From Kiritimatiellia bacterium (lineage in GTDB: Bacteria > Verrucomicrobiota > Kiritimatiellia > JAFGHX01), in NCBI GenBank assembly GCA_016929905.1, contig JAFGHX010000279.1, positions 1 through 64,000 of the forward strand: 64,000 nucleotides of DNA. The letters run 5' to 3'. Shown here in pieces: positions 41,674 through 50,396 of the stretch. The translations under genes were made by a program, and so were the position numbers. How positions within the stretch are numbered: the stretch's first letter is position 1; each line of letters begins with the position of its first letter. The notes below the pieces were generated by a model, which saw only the letters and a program-made list of their open reading frames with translations, did not search any database and was not told the DNA's origin.

Positions 41674-42438
41674 TCACACCCCGTTACCGAGCAGGTGCTG
41701 GCCGCCGTCGACGAAGAGGACTTGGCCGGTGACGGCGTCGGATTCCAGCAGGAAAAGCACGGCGCGCGCGATGTCGGCCGGCGCGGGATATCGGGCCAGC
41801 GGCACGCGGCCCGCCTTGTCGTGCAGATACGCTTCGCCTTCGCCGGGCGGCGGCAACACCGGGCCGGGCGCCACACCGTTGACGGTGACGTCCGGGGCCA
41901 GTTCCAGTGCGGCCAGCCGGGTCAGCGCGGCGAGCCCCTTCTTCGAGAGCAGATAGGGAACGCAGCTGGTGTCGTCGGCCACGATGCGCCGGTCCAACAG
42001 GTTGACGACCTTGCCGCCCGGTACGGGGCCGGGCGGGGCGCCGGTCCTGCATTGTCGCGCGAAGGCGCGGATGAGAAAGAGCGGCGCCAGCAGGTTGGTC
42101 CGCAGGTCGGCGAGTGCGCCGTGTTCCGTCGTCGACCACAGGTCCGCTTTGCCGAACACGGCGGCGTTGTTCACCAGAACGTCGAGCCGCCCGGCCCGCT
42201 CGCAGGCCGCCGCCATCAGCCGAGCCGCCGCTTCCTCTCCCTCCAGTTCGCCGGCCGCCGCCCATGCCTGGACGGCCTTGTTCCGGCGCAGCGCCGCCGC
42301 GAGCGCTTCGGCCTCATCCCGGGATTGGCGGTAATGAATGACGACGTCACAGCCGGCCGCGGCGAGCGCTTCGCAGATCGCACGCCCGATCCGCACCGCG
42401 CCGCCTGTCACCAGCGCACGCTTGCCTCGCAGGTCCAT
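41674..42438 (-). CDS. SDR-family oxidoreductase, pteridine reductase-like
   Basis: This 254-residue short-chain dehydrogenase/reductase carries the cofactor motif TGGAVRIGRAI at residues 11-21, with Arg in the position that favours NADPH, then LDVLVNNAAVFG, and the catalytic YLLSKKG (Tyr-x3-Lys) preceded by a NLLDRR segment that is typical of FolM/PTR1-like pteridine reductases. It may reduce dihydropterins to tetrahydropterins. It is the last gene of the minus-strand set with the site-2 protease 20 bases upstream. Confidence 0.85.
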   Translation of the reverse strand: MDLRGKRALVTGGAVRIGRAICEALAAAGCDVVIHYRQSRDEAEALAAALRRNKAVQAWAAAGELEGEEAAARLMAAACERAGRLDVLVNNAAVFGKADLWSTTEHGALADLRTNLLAPLFLIRAFARQCRTGAPPGPVPGGKVVNLLDRRIVADDTSCVPYLLSKKGLAALTRLAALELAPDVTVNGVAPGPVLPPPGEGEAYLHDKAGRVPLARYPAPADIARAVLFLLESDAVTGQVLFVDGGQHLLGNGV

Positions 42439-42457
42439 GCGGTCGTCCTTTTCTGCT

Positions 42458-43315
42458 CTACCCGTTGAACAGGTCGAACCAGTCGCGCCGCCGGCGGACG
42501 TGCCGCAGCGGGATCCGCGCGTTGGGTCCCTTGCGGAAAGGCGGCGGGCTGACGGTGACCTCGTCGTCCGACGGGGCCGCCCCGTCGCCCGGCTCGCCCC
42601 CGTATCCGTACCGTTTCTGCTCTTCCTTGATCAGCACGGATCGATATTCGGACTGCGCGGCCATGAAGATGAGCACGGCGATCACGATCAGGAACCAGTG
42701 CGACTGCCAGTACGTGATGCCGATGACCAGGAAGACGACACACATGATTTTGCCGATGTTGACGGCGATCTTCGTCGCGCGCAACCGGCCGAGCCGGCGC
42801 GCGAGCAGGGCGCGCAGCACCCGGCCGCCGTCCATGGGGAAGGCGGGCACGAGATTGAAGAGGGCGAGTACCAGATTCACGAAACCGAGGAATTGGACGC
42901 CGTTCTTCGGCAGCAGCGGCAGGCCGGTCGCAAAGGCGCGGCTGGCCGGCAGGTAACTCCCGGCCGTCACGAACACGGCGCAGAGCGTGAGGCTGACCGC
43001 CGGGCCGGCGACGGCCATGAGAATTTCGTCGCGCGGGCGGGTGGGAATCCCTTCGAGCTGCGCGACGCCGCCGACAAACGTCAGCGTGATTTCGCGCACG
43101 TGGCATCCCATCCGATTGGCCACCAGCGAATGGCCCAGTTCGTGCAGCGCGACGAAGACGAAGAGCGAGACGGCGAAGATGAAACCCCAGAGCAGCGATA
43201 TGTGGGGAATGGTGCTCAGCCGCACGGCGATCACCGGCAGCAGGACAATGAGCGACACGTGTGCCTTGATGGGGATCCCGAACACGCGCGCGATCTTGTA
43301 GGAAGGTCCCAACAT
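42458..43315 (-). CDS. Site-2 protease-type M50 metallopeptidase
   Basis: This protein of about 285 residues is an intramembrane zinc protease of the S2P/SpoIVFB class. It has about five membrane segments. The zinc motif HELGH is at 58-62, and the third ligand is in NLVPAFPMDGGR at about 150-160. The GIPIKAHVSL opening is typical. There is no CBS domain; the C-terminal tail (about 225-285) is charged and soluble. Such proteases release membrane-bound regulators or act on signal peptides. The start ATG at 43315 lacks a clear ribosome-binding site and lies 16 bases after the TPR lipoprotein stop, so coupling is likely. Confidence 0.88.
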   Translation of the reverse strand: MLGPSYKIARVFGIPIKAHVSLIVLLPVIAVRLSTIPHISLLWGFIFAVSLFVFVALHELGHSLVANRMGCHVREITLTFVGGVAQLEGIPTRPRDEILMAVAGPAVSLTLCAVFVTAGSYLPASRAFATGLPLLPKNGVQFLGFVNLVLALFNLVPAFPMDGGRVLRALLARRLGRLRATKIAVNIGKIMCVVFLVIGITYWQSHWFLIVIAVLIFMAAQSEYRSVLIKEEQKRYGYGGEPGDGAAPSDDEVTVSPPPFRKGPNARIPLRHVRRRRDWFDLFNG

Positions 43316-43331
43316 AGCGTTACGGCCGCCG

Positions 43332-45251
43332 TCATGGCGGCGGCCCTTCCCCTTCGGCCGGCGGTACATCGTCCGTAAGGGCCGGGTCGTCCGTTTCGTC
43401 GCCTTCCGGCTCGTCCCCCTCCACCTGCCAGTCCTCTTCGGGGGCCGGTCCGGGCGCGGGGGGCTCCGAGAGGTCCGCGCCGGGCTGCGCCTGCCCCGCG
43501 GGGTCGGCTTCCTGCCGCGGTTCCTCCGTCGGCTCGCCCTCCGGCGCCGGGCCCGGCGCCGGCTCGTCCGGCTCCCGCTCCGAACTTGCAGCATCGGGCG
43601 GCGTCTGATGCTTCTTCAGTTTCTCCTGCACGCCCTCGTTCGCGGGGTCCGACTCCAGACTGCGTTTCCATAGTCGAACGGCTTCCGCCGGACCTTTCAG
43701 GATGAGCAGCACGTCGCCGAGATGCTCGGCGACCGTCGCATCCTCGGGCATGATCTCGTGCGCCCGTTCCAGCTCCTTTTCGGCCTTTTCGTATTCCTTG
43801 CGCTGGTAGTAGATCCAGCCCAGCGTATCGATGTAGGCGCCGTTGTTCGGGTCCTTGTTCAGCGCCTTGCGCACGTAACGCAGGGCCTTGTCCAGGTTCT
43901 CCGCCCGCTCGGCCCACATATAGGCCAGGTAGTTGTACGCCTGGTCGCGCTCGGGGTCGATCTCCAGGCACCGCTCGAACAGGGTCTCCGCCCGCTCGAT
44001 CTGGCCGTCGCGTTCGCAGGCGGCGCCGTACCAGAAATAGAACTTCGCCTTCGTCTCGACGTCCGCGTCCTCGGCCCGCTGCACGACCGGTTCCGCGCGC
44101 TCGAAGGCGGCGACCGCCGCTTTGTACTGCTTGGCGTGGTTGTGGACGAACCCGGCGTAGATGTACGGGTCCGGCTCGTCCGGCATGAGCTGGACGGCCT
44201 CCTCGAGGATCTCCAGCGCTTTCGCGGGGTCGGCCTCCATCTGGAGCAGCGCCAGCTTGAGGAACGGCGTCACCTTCGGCGGGTGCGTCTGGCTCGCGCG
44301 CCGGAAATAGGCAACGGCTTTCTCCTGGTCGCCCGTCTCTTCGTACGTGCCGCCGAGCATGAGCAGAATCGCATAGTCGTCCGGCAGGCTGTTCAGGGCT
44401 TCCTCGAGAAACTGGATCGTCTTGCCTTTGTCCCCGCCGGCGTAGCGGTCGATCGACCGGATGAGCAGATAGCTGGGGTTCTCCGCCTCCACGCGCTGGA
44501 ACGCGTCGATCGCCTTGTCCATCTGATGGTTGATCAGGTACAGTTCGCCGAGCCGGAACAGGACGGCCTTGTCCTCGGGCGCCTTGCGCGCCATGCGCTC
44601 GTAGATGTCGATCGCGTGCTGGAAGTAGTCGGCCTTCTCCGCGTCCGAGGAGGCGAGCGCCTTCTGAATCCAGAGGTCGCCGAGAATCTTGAGTGTGACG
44701 ATCGGATCGTCGACCTTGCTCAGCGCCTTGTTCAGCGTCTCGAACGCTTTCTTTTCGTCGTCCTGCCGGATGTACAACACGGCCAGTTCCACGTAGGCCT
44801 CTTTCTTGCCCGGATGCGTGGCGATCGCGTTGCCGTAGGCCGCGATCGCCTCCTCCGTCTTGTCGGCCGCCTCGTAGGTCGTGGCGAGTTCCCGGAGCAG
44901 TTCGTAGGATTTCGGGTTCTTCGCCAGCGCCTGGTTCAGCACGGCGATGGCCTTGTCCCACTCCTTGCGCCGTTGGTATTCGCGGGCCACGCGCAGCGGG
45001 AGCATGGTCTGGGCGGGATCCAGTTCGGCGGCCTGCTCATAGTGCGGGATGGCGTCGTCGGCGCGGTAGTGCAGGTCGTAGATGAGGCCTTGGGCGTAAT
45101 GCGCCAGCGCATCGGCGAACCGGGCCTGCTCCCCGGCCAGAGCCAGGTCGTTCCCTTCGTCCCCTTCCGCTGCGCGGTCCCGGGGCGTAGCGCAGCCCGT
45201 CAGGAGCAGAATGGCACCCGCGACGACGCCGATATGCCAGTGCGTCTTCAA
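43332..45251 (-). CDS. TPR-repeat lipoprotein
   Basis: This 639-residue protein probably starts at a TTG (45249-45251) and has a lipoprotein signal with lipobox LLTGC (Cys20). Residues about 45-560 consist of roughly fourteen tetratricopeptide repeats, including WDKAIAVLNQALAKNPKSYE and NLDKALRYVRKALNKDPNNG. The C-terminal 90 residues are disordered and extremely rich in Pro, Glu, Asp and Gly. It is likely a periplasmic protein-protein scaffold attached to a membrane. It lies between the bS22-type gene and the S2P gene, with only 16 bases to the latter. Confidence 0.88.
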   Translation of the reverse strand: MKTHWHIGVVAGAILLLTGCATPRDRAAEGDEGNDLALAGEQARFADALAHYAQGLIYDLHYRADDAIPHYEQAAELDPAQTMLPLRVAREYQRRKEWDKAIAVLNQALAKNPKSYELLRELATTYEAADKTEEAIAAYGNAIATHPGKKEAYVELAVLYIRQDDEKKAFETLNKALSKVDDPIVTLKILGDLWIQKALASSDAEKADYFQHAIDIYERMARKAPEDKAVLFRLGELYLINHQMDKAIDAFQRVEAENPSYLLIRSIDRYAGGDKGKTIQFLEEALNSLPDDYAILLMLGGTYEETGDQEKAVAYFRRASQTHPPKVTPFLKLALLQMEADPAKALEILEEAVQLMPDEPDPYIYAGFVHNHAKQYKAAVAAFERAEPVVQRAEDADVETKAKFYFWYGAACERDGQIERAETLFERCLEIDPERDQAYNYLAYMWAERAENLDKALRYVRKALNKDPNNGAYIDTLGWIYYQRKEYEKAEKELERAHEIMPEDATVAEHLGDVLLILKGPAEAVRLWKRSLESDPANEGVQEKLKKHQTPPDAASSEREPDEPAPGPAPEGEPTEEPRQEADPAGQAQPGADLSEPPAPGPAPEEDWQVEGDEPEGDETDDPALTDDVPPAEGEGPPP

Positions 45252-45320
45252 AACAAAGAAACCCTCGCGTCCGGCAACGATGTTGCCTTGACCCCGGTCG
45301 GTCGGACGGGGCGCACGACG

Positions 45321-45416
45321 TTAGTGCGTGCTGGTCTTGTGCCGGTTGGCGCGGCGCCGCTTCCGGTACTTGTGTTTGTTCATCTTCTTCAGACGCTTCT
45401 TCTTAATCGAACCCAT
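45321..45416 (-). CDS. bS22-type small ribosomal protein (COX24/AURKAIP1 domain)
   Basis: This gene encodes a 31-residue very basic peptide beginning MGSIKKKRLKKMNKHKYRKR, followed by RRRANRHK. It matches the AURKAIP1/COX24 domain of short bacterial proteins related to mitochondrial small-subunit protein bS38m and to the extra ribosomal proteins seen in Bacteroidetes, Chlamydiae and other phyla. An excellent GGAGG site lies seven bases before the ATG. It is downstream of hisG (42-base gap) and upstream of the TPR lipoprotein. Confidence 0.88.
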   Translation of the reverse strand: MGSIKKKRLKKMNKHKYRKRRRANRHKTSTH

Positions 45417-45457
45417 GCCAGTTCCTCCGTTCGCGTCCTGTCGTTCCCGAAAACAGA

Positions 45458-46333
45458 TTAGGCCACAACCTTGTTGAGCGGGATCTCGATGATCCCTTCC
45501 GCACCCGCCGCCTTGAGTTGCGGGATGATCTCGCGTACCACGCTCTCGTCGACCACCGACTCGATCGCCACCCAGCCCTCCGTGCTCAGTGCATTGATCG
45601 TGGGCGCATGCAGCGCGGGCAGAATCTCGGCCACCCGGCCGGAGTCGGCCTCTTTCGCATTCATCTTGAGCAGCACCTTGCTCTCCGCCGCCAGCGCGCC
45701 TTGCAGCAGGATGGAGAGTTGCTCGCACTTCGCGCGCTTCCACGTGTCGGCCCATGCGGCCCGGTTGGCAATCAACCGGGTGGTCGACTCCAGCAGTGTC
45801 TCGACGATGCGCAGGCTGTGCGCGCGCAGGGAAGAGCCGGTTTCCGTCAGCTCCACGATCGCGTCCACCAGGCCGAGCTCCGGCTTCACCTCCGTGGCGC
45901 CGTAGGAATACTCCACCTCCGCCTGCACGCCCTGCTCGGCCAGGTAGCGCCGGGTCAGATTCACCGCCTCGGTGGCGATCCGTTTGCCACGCAGGTCTTT
46001 CACCGATCGGATCGGCGCGTCTTCGGGCACGGCGAGCACCCAGCGGACCGGCCGCATACCTTGCTTGGCGTAGATCAGCTCGGCGACTTCGTGCACATCG
46101 GACGCGTTCTCGACGATCCAGTCGTGCCCCGTGATGCCGGCGTCCAACATGCCCAGCTCCACGTAGCGGCTGATCTCCTGGGCGCGCACGAGCCGCACGT
46201 CCACCTCCGGATCGTCGACGCTCGGGATGTACGAACGCGAACTGGCCGAGACCTTGAAGCCGGCTTTCCGCATCAGGCCGAACGTCGCCTCCTCCAAACT
46301 GCCCTTGGGTAACCCCAAAATCAATTTGTTCAT
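45458..46333 (-). CDS. hisG: ATP phosphoribosyltransferase (long form)
   Basis: This 291-residue enzyme catalyses the first step of histidine synthesis (ATP + PRPP). The catalytic domains start MNKLILGLPKGSLEEATF and include ELGMLDAGITGHDWIVEN and a PRPP-loop region around ELGLVDAIVELTETGSSLRAH. The C-terminal ~80 residues form the ACT-like regulatory domain (APTINALSTEGWVAIESVV ...), so this is the HisG-long type that is feedback-inhibited by histidine without HisZ. The ATG at 46333 is preferred over more upstream starts, which would read through repeat DNA. No other his genes are adjacent. Confidence 0.94.
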   Translation of the reverse strand: MNKLILGLPKGSLEEATFGLMRKAGFKVSASSRSYIPSVDDPEVDVRLVRAQEISRYVELGMLDAGITGHDWIVENASDVHEVAELIYAKQGMRPVRWVLAVPEDAPIRSVKDLRGKRIATEAVNLTRRYLAEQGVQAEVEYSYGATEVKPELGLVDAIVELTETGSSLRAHSLRIVETLLESTTRLIANRAAWADTWKRAKCEQLSILLQGALAAESKVLLKMNAKEADSGRVAEILPALHAPTINALSTEGWVAIESVVDESVVREIIPQLKAAGAEGIIEIPLNKVVA

Positions 46334-46515
46334 GTCCCAATCAGCCCTTTCCTGCGTGACGGTTCCGGCGCCGGACGGCGCAGCCGGCACTTCATCCCCG
46401 CGTGTGCCGGTCTTGACGACGACCCGAGGCCGGTTCGGGAATGTCGGCGGGAACACCGGGCAGGTTGGCGACAATCCTAGAGTATTCGGCGCCGCAGGTC
46501 CAGCAATTAGTGGGT

Positions 46516-46637
46516 TCGTTATCGAAAGCTGCAACGAAAAACAAGAAGTTTTCGGCTCCCAAGAGGTCAGACAGAACGTCATGCTTGGCAAAAAGCCGCT
46601 GACCTCTGACCTCCGAGCTCTGACCTCTGGGTTGCGG
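46516..46637. repeat. Dispersed repeat X with 22-base core and heptad tail
   Basis: This unit comprises a ~57-base segment (46516-46570) nearly identical to 63173-63230, a 22-base stretch (46568-46589) identical to 63522-63543, and CTGACCT-type heptads (46599-46632). It lies in the 350-base divergent gap between hisG and the radical SAM gene; nothing else is seen in the gap except the radical SAM promoter. Confidence 0.88.
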
Positions 46638-46647
46638 AAACCATGTA

Positions 46648-46677
46648 TTGAAACGGGCGTCCCGGCCCCGGTATACT
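46648..46677 (+). promoter_or_regulatory. Near-consensus sigma70 promoter, leaderless radical SAM start
   Basis: TTGAAA (46648-46653) and TATACT (46672-46677) are 18 bases apart, and the radical SAM ATG follows after six bases. It is the only strong promoter visible for the 16-kb gene run to its right. Confidence 0.7.
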
Positions 46678-46683
46678 CGGCCC

Positions 46684-47670
46684 ATGGATCTGGCCGCCAA
46701 ATTCAGGTTCGGTCTCTCGGTGCTGCGTTACAAGCTGACCGGGAAACGGGTTCCCGTTTCCGTCGCCTGGCTCATCACCGGCCGGTGCAACCTGGACTGC
46801 CTGTACTGCAAGTGGAAGCATCTGCGGCAGGGCCGGGAACTCGACACGGCGGCGGCGAAGGCGATGATCGACCAGATGCGCCGTGCGGGGGTGCTGCTGA
46901 TCTCGTTCACCGGCGGCGAGCCGCTCGTTCGCAAGGACATCGGCGAATTGATTCGCCATGTCAAGCGCCACGGGCTGGTCTGCAAGCTGAACACGAACGG
47001 CCGGCTCGTGCCGGCCCGGCTGCACGAGCTGCGGCCGCTGGACCTGCTCCAGATCAGCGTCGACGGGCCGCCGTCCGTCCAGGACCGGCTCCGCGGCGCG
47101 GGCAGCTCGCAGCAGGCGCTGGCGGCCATCGACGCCGCGCGGCGGGCCGGCATTCGCGTGCAGCTCATCGCGTGCCTGACCCGCGATAACGTGGCGCGCC
47201 TGGATGACGTGCTGGACTACGGGCTCGAGCACGACCTCGCGTTTTGCTTCCAGATCCTCTCCGGCAACCTGCTCGACGCCGCAACGCTGGACGAGACCGT
47301 GCCCGCGCGGGACGCTCTGCTCGATGCGCTGCGCTACCTGCTGCGGTTGAAGACGGAGCGGCGTGCCCGTGCCCGCGCGATCGGCAGCTCGCGCGGCGAG
47401 TTGGAATACTATCTCGATCAGATCGCCAGCGGCCGGCGCGGCTGCGACTGCGCCCTCGTGACGGCCACCCTGCTGCCCGACGGCCAGCTGATCTTCTGCG
47501 GCAATGCGAAAGGCTACGAGACCTTCGACGCCGTCGAGCTGGGCTTCGCCGAGGCGTTCGCACGCCTGACCATCCCCGATTGCGACGGATGCGTATGCGT
47601 CGGCAAACTCCGGCTGTCCAAGGTCTATCAGTTGAACGCGTCCGTCATTCGGGAAATGTTGCGGCTGTGA
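46684..47670 (+). CDS. Radical SAM protein with C-terminal cysteine cluster
   Basis: This 328-residue protein has the radical SAM motif CNLDCLYC (C35, C39, C42) in ITGRCNLDCLYCKWKH, followed by SFTGGEPLVRKD, and a full-length barrel. The C-terminal part has several cysteines (GCDCALV, IFCGN, CDGCVCVG), consistent with a SPASM/twitch-type auxiliary Fe-S domain. Family members modify peptides, sugars or lipids or mature other enzymes. It is the first gene in front of the TMTC-like array and is 28 bases from the next gene, so it is probably co-transcribed. The substrate cannot be deduced. Confidence 0.87.
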   Translation: MDLAAKFRFGLSVLRYKLTGKRVPVSVAWLITGRCNLDCLYCKWKHLRQGRELDTAAAKAMIDQMRRAGVLLISFTGGEPLVRKDIGELIRHVKRHGLVCKLNTNGRLVPARLHELRPLDLLQISVDGPPSVQDRLRGAGSSQQALAAIDAARRAGIRVQLIACLTRDNVARLDDVLDYGLEHDLAFCFQILSGNLLDAATLDETVPARDALLDALRYLLRLKTERRARARAIGSSRGELEYYLDQIASGRRGCDCALVTATLLPDGQLIFCGNAKGYETFDAVELGFAEAFARLTIPDCDGCVCVGKLRLSKVYQLNASVIREMLRL

Positions 47671-47698
47671 GCGGGCCGGCCGCCGTCTGGGATTCGCC

Positions 47699-50068
47699 AT
47701 GTACCGTCGTATTCTGGAGCTGAGCCCCGACCGCCGCCGTGTCGGCGCACTGGCGGCGAGTCTGGCGCTGATCGTGGGCGCGCTGTTCGCGCCGGCGCTG
47801 CGTTTCGATTTCGCCTACTACGACGACGACGTGCAGGTGCTCGAGAACCCGCTCGTCCGCAGCCTGGGGCCGCGGGCCCTGCTGCGCACGTTCACCGGGC
47901 TGTCCGTGCGAAGCTATTACCCGGTCCGCGTGCTGTCCTTTGCGCTGGACTACAAGCTGTCGGGCGTGAAGCCGGCCGGCTATCACCGCACGAACGTGTT
48001 GATCCACCTGCTGAACGTGCTGCTGCTGTTCGCGCTCGTCCGGCGCGTGTGCCGGGAAACCGCACCCGCCGGGCGCGGAACGGAACAGGCGCCGGACGTG
48101 CTTGCCGCCTTTCTCGCCGCCTGCCTGTTCGGCGTGCATCCGGTGGTTGTCGAACCGGTCGCCTGGGTCGCCGGGCGCGAGGAGCTTCTCACCGTTCTGT
48201 TCGGGCTGGCCTGCCTGCATTTCCATCTGTCCGCTCTGGCCTGTGGCGGCCGGGAGGCGCCGTGCCGGGTTCCGGGCTGGGCGCATCATGCGTTGAGCGT
48301 CGCCTGCTGCGCGCTGGCGTGCATGAGCAATGCGGTCGGTGCGGTCGTTCCCGGCCTGGTGTTTGCGCACGACCTCGGGTTCAGGCCGCCGCGCAGGCGC
48401 GGGCGGGTCGCCGTCTACATCGTGCTGGGGCTGATGGCGGCCGGCACGACGGCGCTGAAGCTCTGGAGCAATGCCGCGGCCGTGGCCGCGGTGCGCGAGC
48501 CGCCCGGCCCGCACATGCTGCTGTCCGCCGGCGAACGGTTCCTCACCGTGCTCAACACCTACCGGCTCAACGTGGCCACGCTGGTCTGGCCGCACACGCT
48601 GATCGTGCCGTACCCGGCGACTGTGCCGGACCGGGCCTGGGAGAGCGGAGTCCTGCTGGGGGCGGCGCTCGCCGCCGGGACGCTCGCCGCCCTCTGGCTG
48701 GCGCGGCGGCGCCGGGTCGTGTGGGTGGGGTTGGTCTGGTTCGTCGTGGGGCTGGCGCCGGCTGCCCAGCTCCTGCCGCACCACGTGTTCCGCGCCGACC
48801 GGTTCCTGTATCTGCCCCTGGCCGGCGTCGCGCTGGCGCTGGCCGGCATGCTGCGCCCGCTTGGCGCGCGCAGGACATGGCGGGCGGTCGCCCTGTGCGC
48901 GTGCGGCGCGGCCTGCGCGGCGCTCGGCGTGCGCAGCGTCTTTCAGCTCCAGTACTGGTCGGACCCGATCACGCTGTTCGGGCACACGCTGACCGTTGAC
49001 GCGGCCAACCCGATCGCGCTGAACAACCGCGGCGTGGCGCTGAGCCGGGCCGGCCGATACGAGGCCGCCGCCTCCCATTTCGCGAAGGCCATCGCGCTGA
49101 GCGGGCGCAACGCGGAGGCCTACAACAACCTCGGCCTGGCCTTCCTGCGGCAGGGCCGGCTGGACGACGCGATGCGCCAGTTCCCCAAGGCGCTCGCGAT
49201 CGACCCGGCCTACGTCGACGCGCACCACAACCTGGCCTTCACGCTCGCGAAACAGGGCCGGCATGAACTGGCCCAGGAGCACTACTCCGCCGCGTTGCGG
49301 CTCAACCCCGGCTATTCCGAGGCGCACTACAATCTCGGCCGGCTCCGCGCCGACGAAGGCAAGCTCGATGAGGCGATCGGCTTCTTCAGCGCGGCGATTC
49401 GCGCGAACCCGGACTACGGCGTGGCGCATTACAATCTCGCCAACGCGCTGGTCGCCAAGGGCGACGTGCAGGCCGCCATCCGCCACTATTCCGAGGCCGT
49501 CCGGCTGAATGCGGACGACGCCGAGGCGCACCATAACCTCGCGCTCGTCCTGCAGAGGCGCGGCCAACCGCAGGCAGCGATCGGGCATTTCTCCGAGGCG
49601 CTGCGCGTGAACGCGCATGACGCGCTCACCCACTACGGGCTCGCCGGGGCGCTGTCGGCCTGTGGCCGGACGGCGGAGGCGGAAGCGCACTACAGGCGCG
49701 CCCTGCGCCTGAACCCCGACTACAAGGAGGCGCACTACAACCTCGGGCGCCTGTTGGCCGGCCGCGGACAGGAGGAGGCGGCTGTCGCCCAGTATTCCCG
49801 CGCGATTGAACTGGACCCGCGCTACGCAAAGGCGCATAACAATCTCGGCGCCCTTTTTGCCCAGCAGCAGCGTTTCGATCTGGCGGTCGCCCATTTCTCG
49901 CAGGCGCTCGGCATCGCACCGGGCAATGCGGGCACCCACTTCAACCTGGGGCGGGCGCTTGCCGCACGCGGGCAAAGGCAGGAGGCGCTCGCGCATTTCT
50001 CCGACGCGCTCAGAATCAGACCCGACTTCGAGCAGGCGCGCACGGCGCTGGACGCGCTGGGGCAGTAG
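47699..50068 (+). CDS. TMTC-like membrane glycosyltransferase with ten TPRs (paralogue 1, type A)
   Basis: This 789-residue protein has a membrane domain of about ten to eleven helices (residues 15-420) and about ten TPRs (about 435-785). After the first helix comes YYDDDVQVLENP, the acidic loop characteristic of TMTC O-mannosyltransferases and related GT-C enzymes. HPVVVEPVAWVAGREELL at about residue 142 and LPHHVFRADRFLYLPLAG at about 360 match TMTC landmarks. TPR units follow the consensus (A/V)HYNLG...G(R/K)...A. The likely role is sugar transfer from a polyprenyl phosphate to exported proteins captured by the TPRs. It is the longest member of the array. Confidence 0.82.
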   Translation: MYRRILELSPDRRRVGALAASLALIVGALFAPALRFDFAYYDDDVQVLENPLVRSLGPRALLRTFTGLSVRSYYPVRVLSFALDYKLSGVKPAGYHRTNVLIHLLNVLLLFALVRRVCRETAPAGRGTEQAPDVLAAFLAACLFGVHPVVVEPVAWVAGREELLTVLFGLACLHFHLSALACGGREAPCRVPGWAHHALSVACCALACMSNAVGAVVPGLVFAHDLGFRPPRRRGRVAVYIVLGLMAAGTTALKLWSNAAAVAAVREPPGPHMLLSAGERFLTVLNTYRLNVATLVWPHTLIVPYPATVPDRAWESGVLLGAALAAGTLAALWLARRRRVVWVGLVWFVVGLAPAAQLLPHHVFRADRFLYLPLAGVALALAGMLRPLGARRTWRAVALCACGAACAALGVRSVFQLQYWSDPITLFGHTLTVDAANPIALNNRGVALSRAGRYEAAASHFAKAIALSGRNAEAYNNLGLAFLRQGRLDDAMRQFPKALAIDPAYVDAHHNLAFTLAKQGRHELAQEHYSAALRLNPGYSEAHYNLGRLRADEGKLDEAIGFFSAAIRANPDYGVAHYNLANALVAKGDVQAAIRHYSEAVRLNADDAEAHHNLALVLQRRGQPQAAIGHFSEALRVNAHDALTHYGLAGALSACGRTAEAEAHYRRALRLNPDYKEAHYNLGRLLAGRGQEEAAVAQYSRAIELDPRYAKAHNNLGALFAQQQRFDLAVAHFSQALGIAPGNAGTHFNLGRALAARGQRQEALAHFSDALRIRPDFEQARTALDALGQ

Positions 50069-50090
50069 AGCGACGTGATGCCGAGAAGGG

Positions 50091-50248
50091 TGAACCGCGA
50101 ATGGACGCGAATGGACGCGAATGGACGCGAATGAACCGCGAATGAACCGCGAATGGACGCGAATGGACGCGAATGAACCGCGAATGAACGCGAATGGACG
50201 CGAATGAACCGCGAATGAACCGCGAATGAACGCGAATGGACGCGAATA
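50091..50248. repeat. 10/11-nt tandem repeat array (GAATGGACGC / GAATGAACCGC)
   Basis: About fifteen units alternate irregularly between GAATGGACGC, GAATGAACGC and GAATGAACCGC. They fill the start of the 328-base gap between the first two TMTC-like genes. A short inverted reprise (GTTCATGCGC type) lies at 50349-50372 just before the next start. It is the only large break in the otherwise tight gene run. Confidence 0.92.
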
Positions 50249-50396
50249 TGACGGAGCGTCTCGGGGCCAGACCGTGAAGACAGGCTGGGCTTCTGCGTCG
50301 GAGCATGCAAGCTGCACAAGACCTATGTCGTCCGTGACGTGTCTTCGCGTTCATGCGCGTTCATGCGCGGTTCGGATTTCACGCGGGTGAGCCAGG

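Noticed and set aside
50091..50372. CRISPR array
   Set aside because: Units are 10-11 bases, directly contiguous and without unique spacers, and there are no cas genes. It is a simple tandem repeat.
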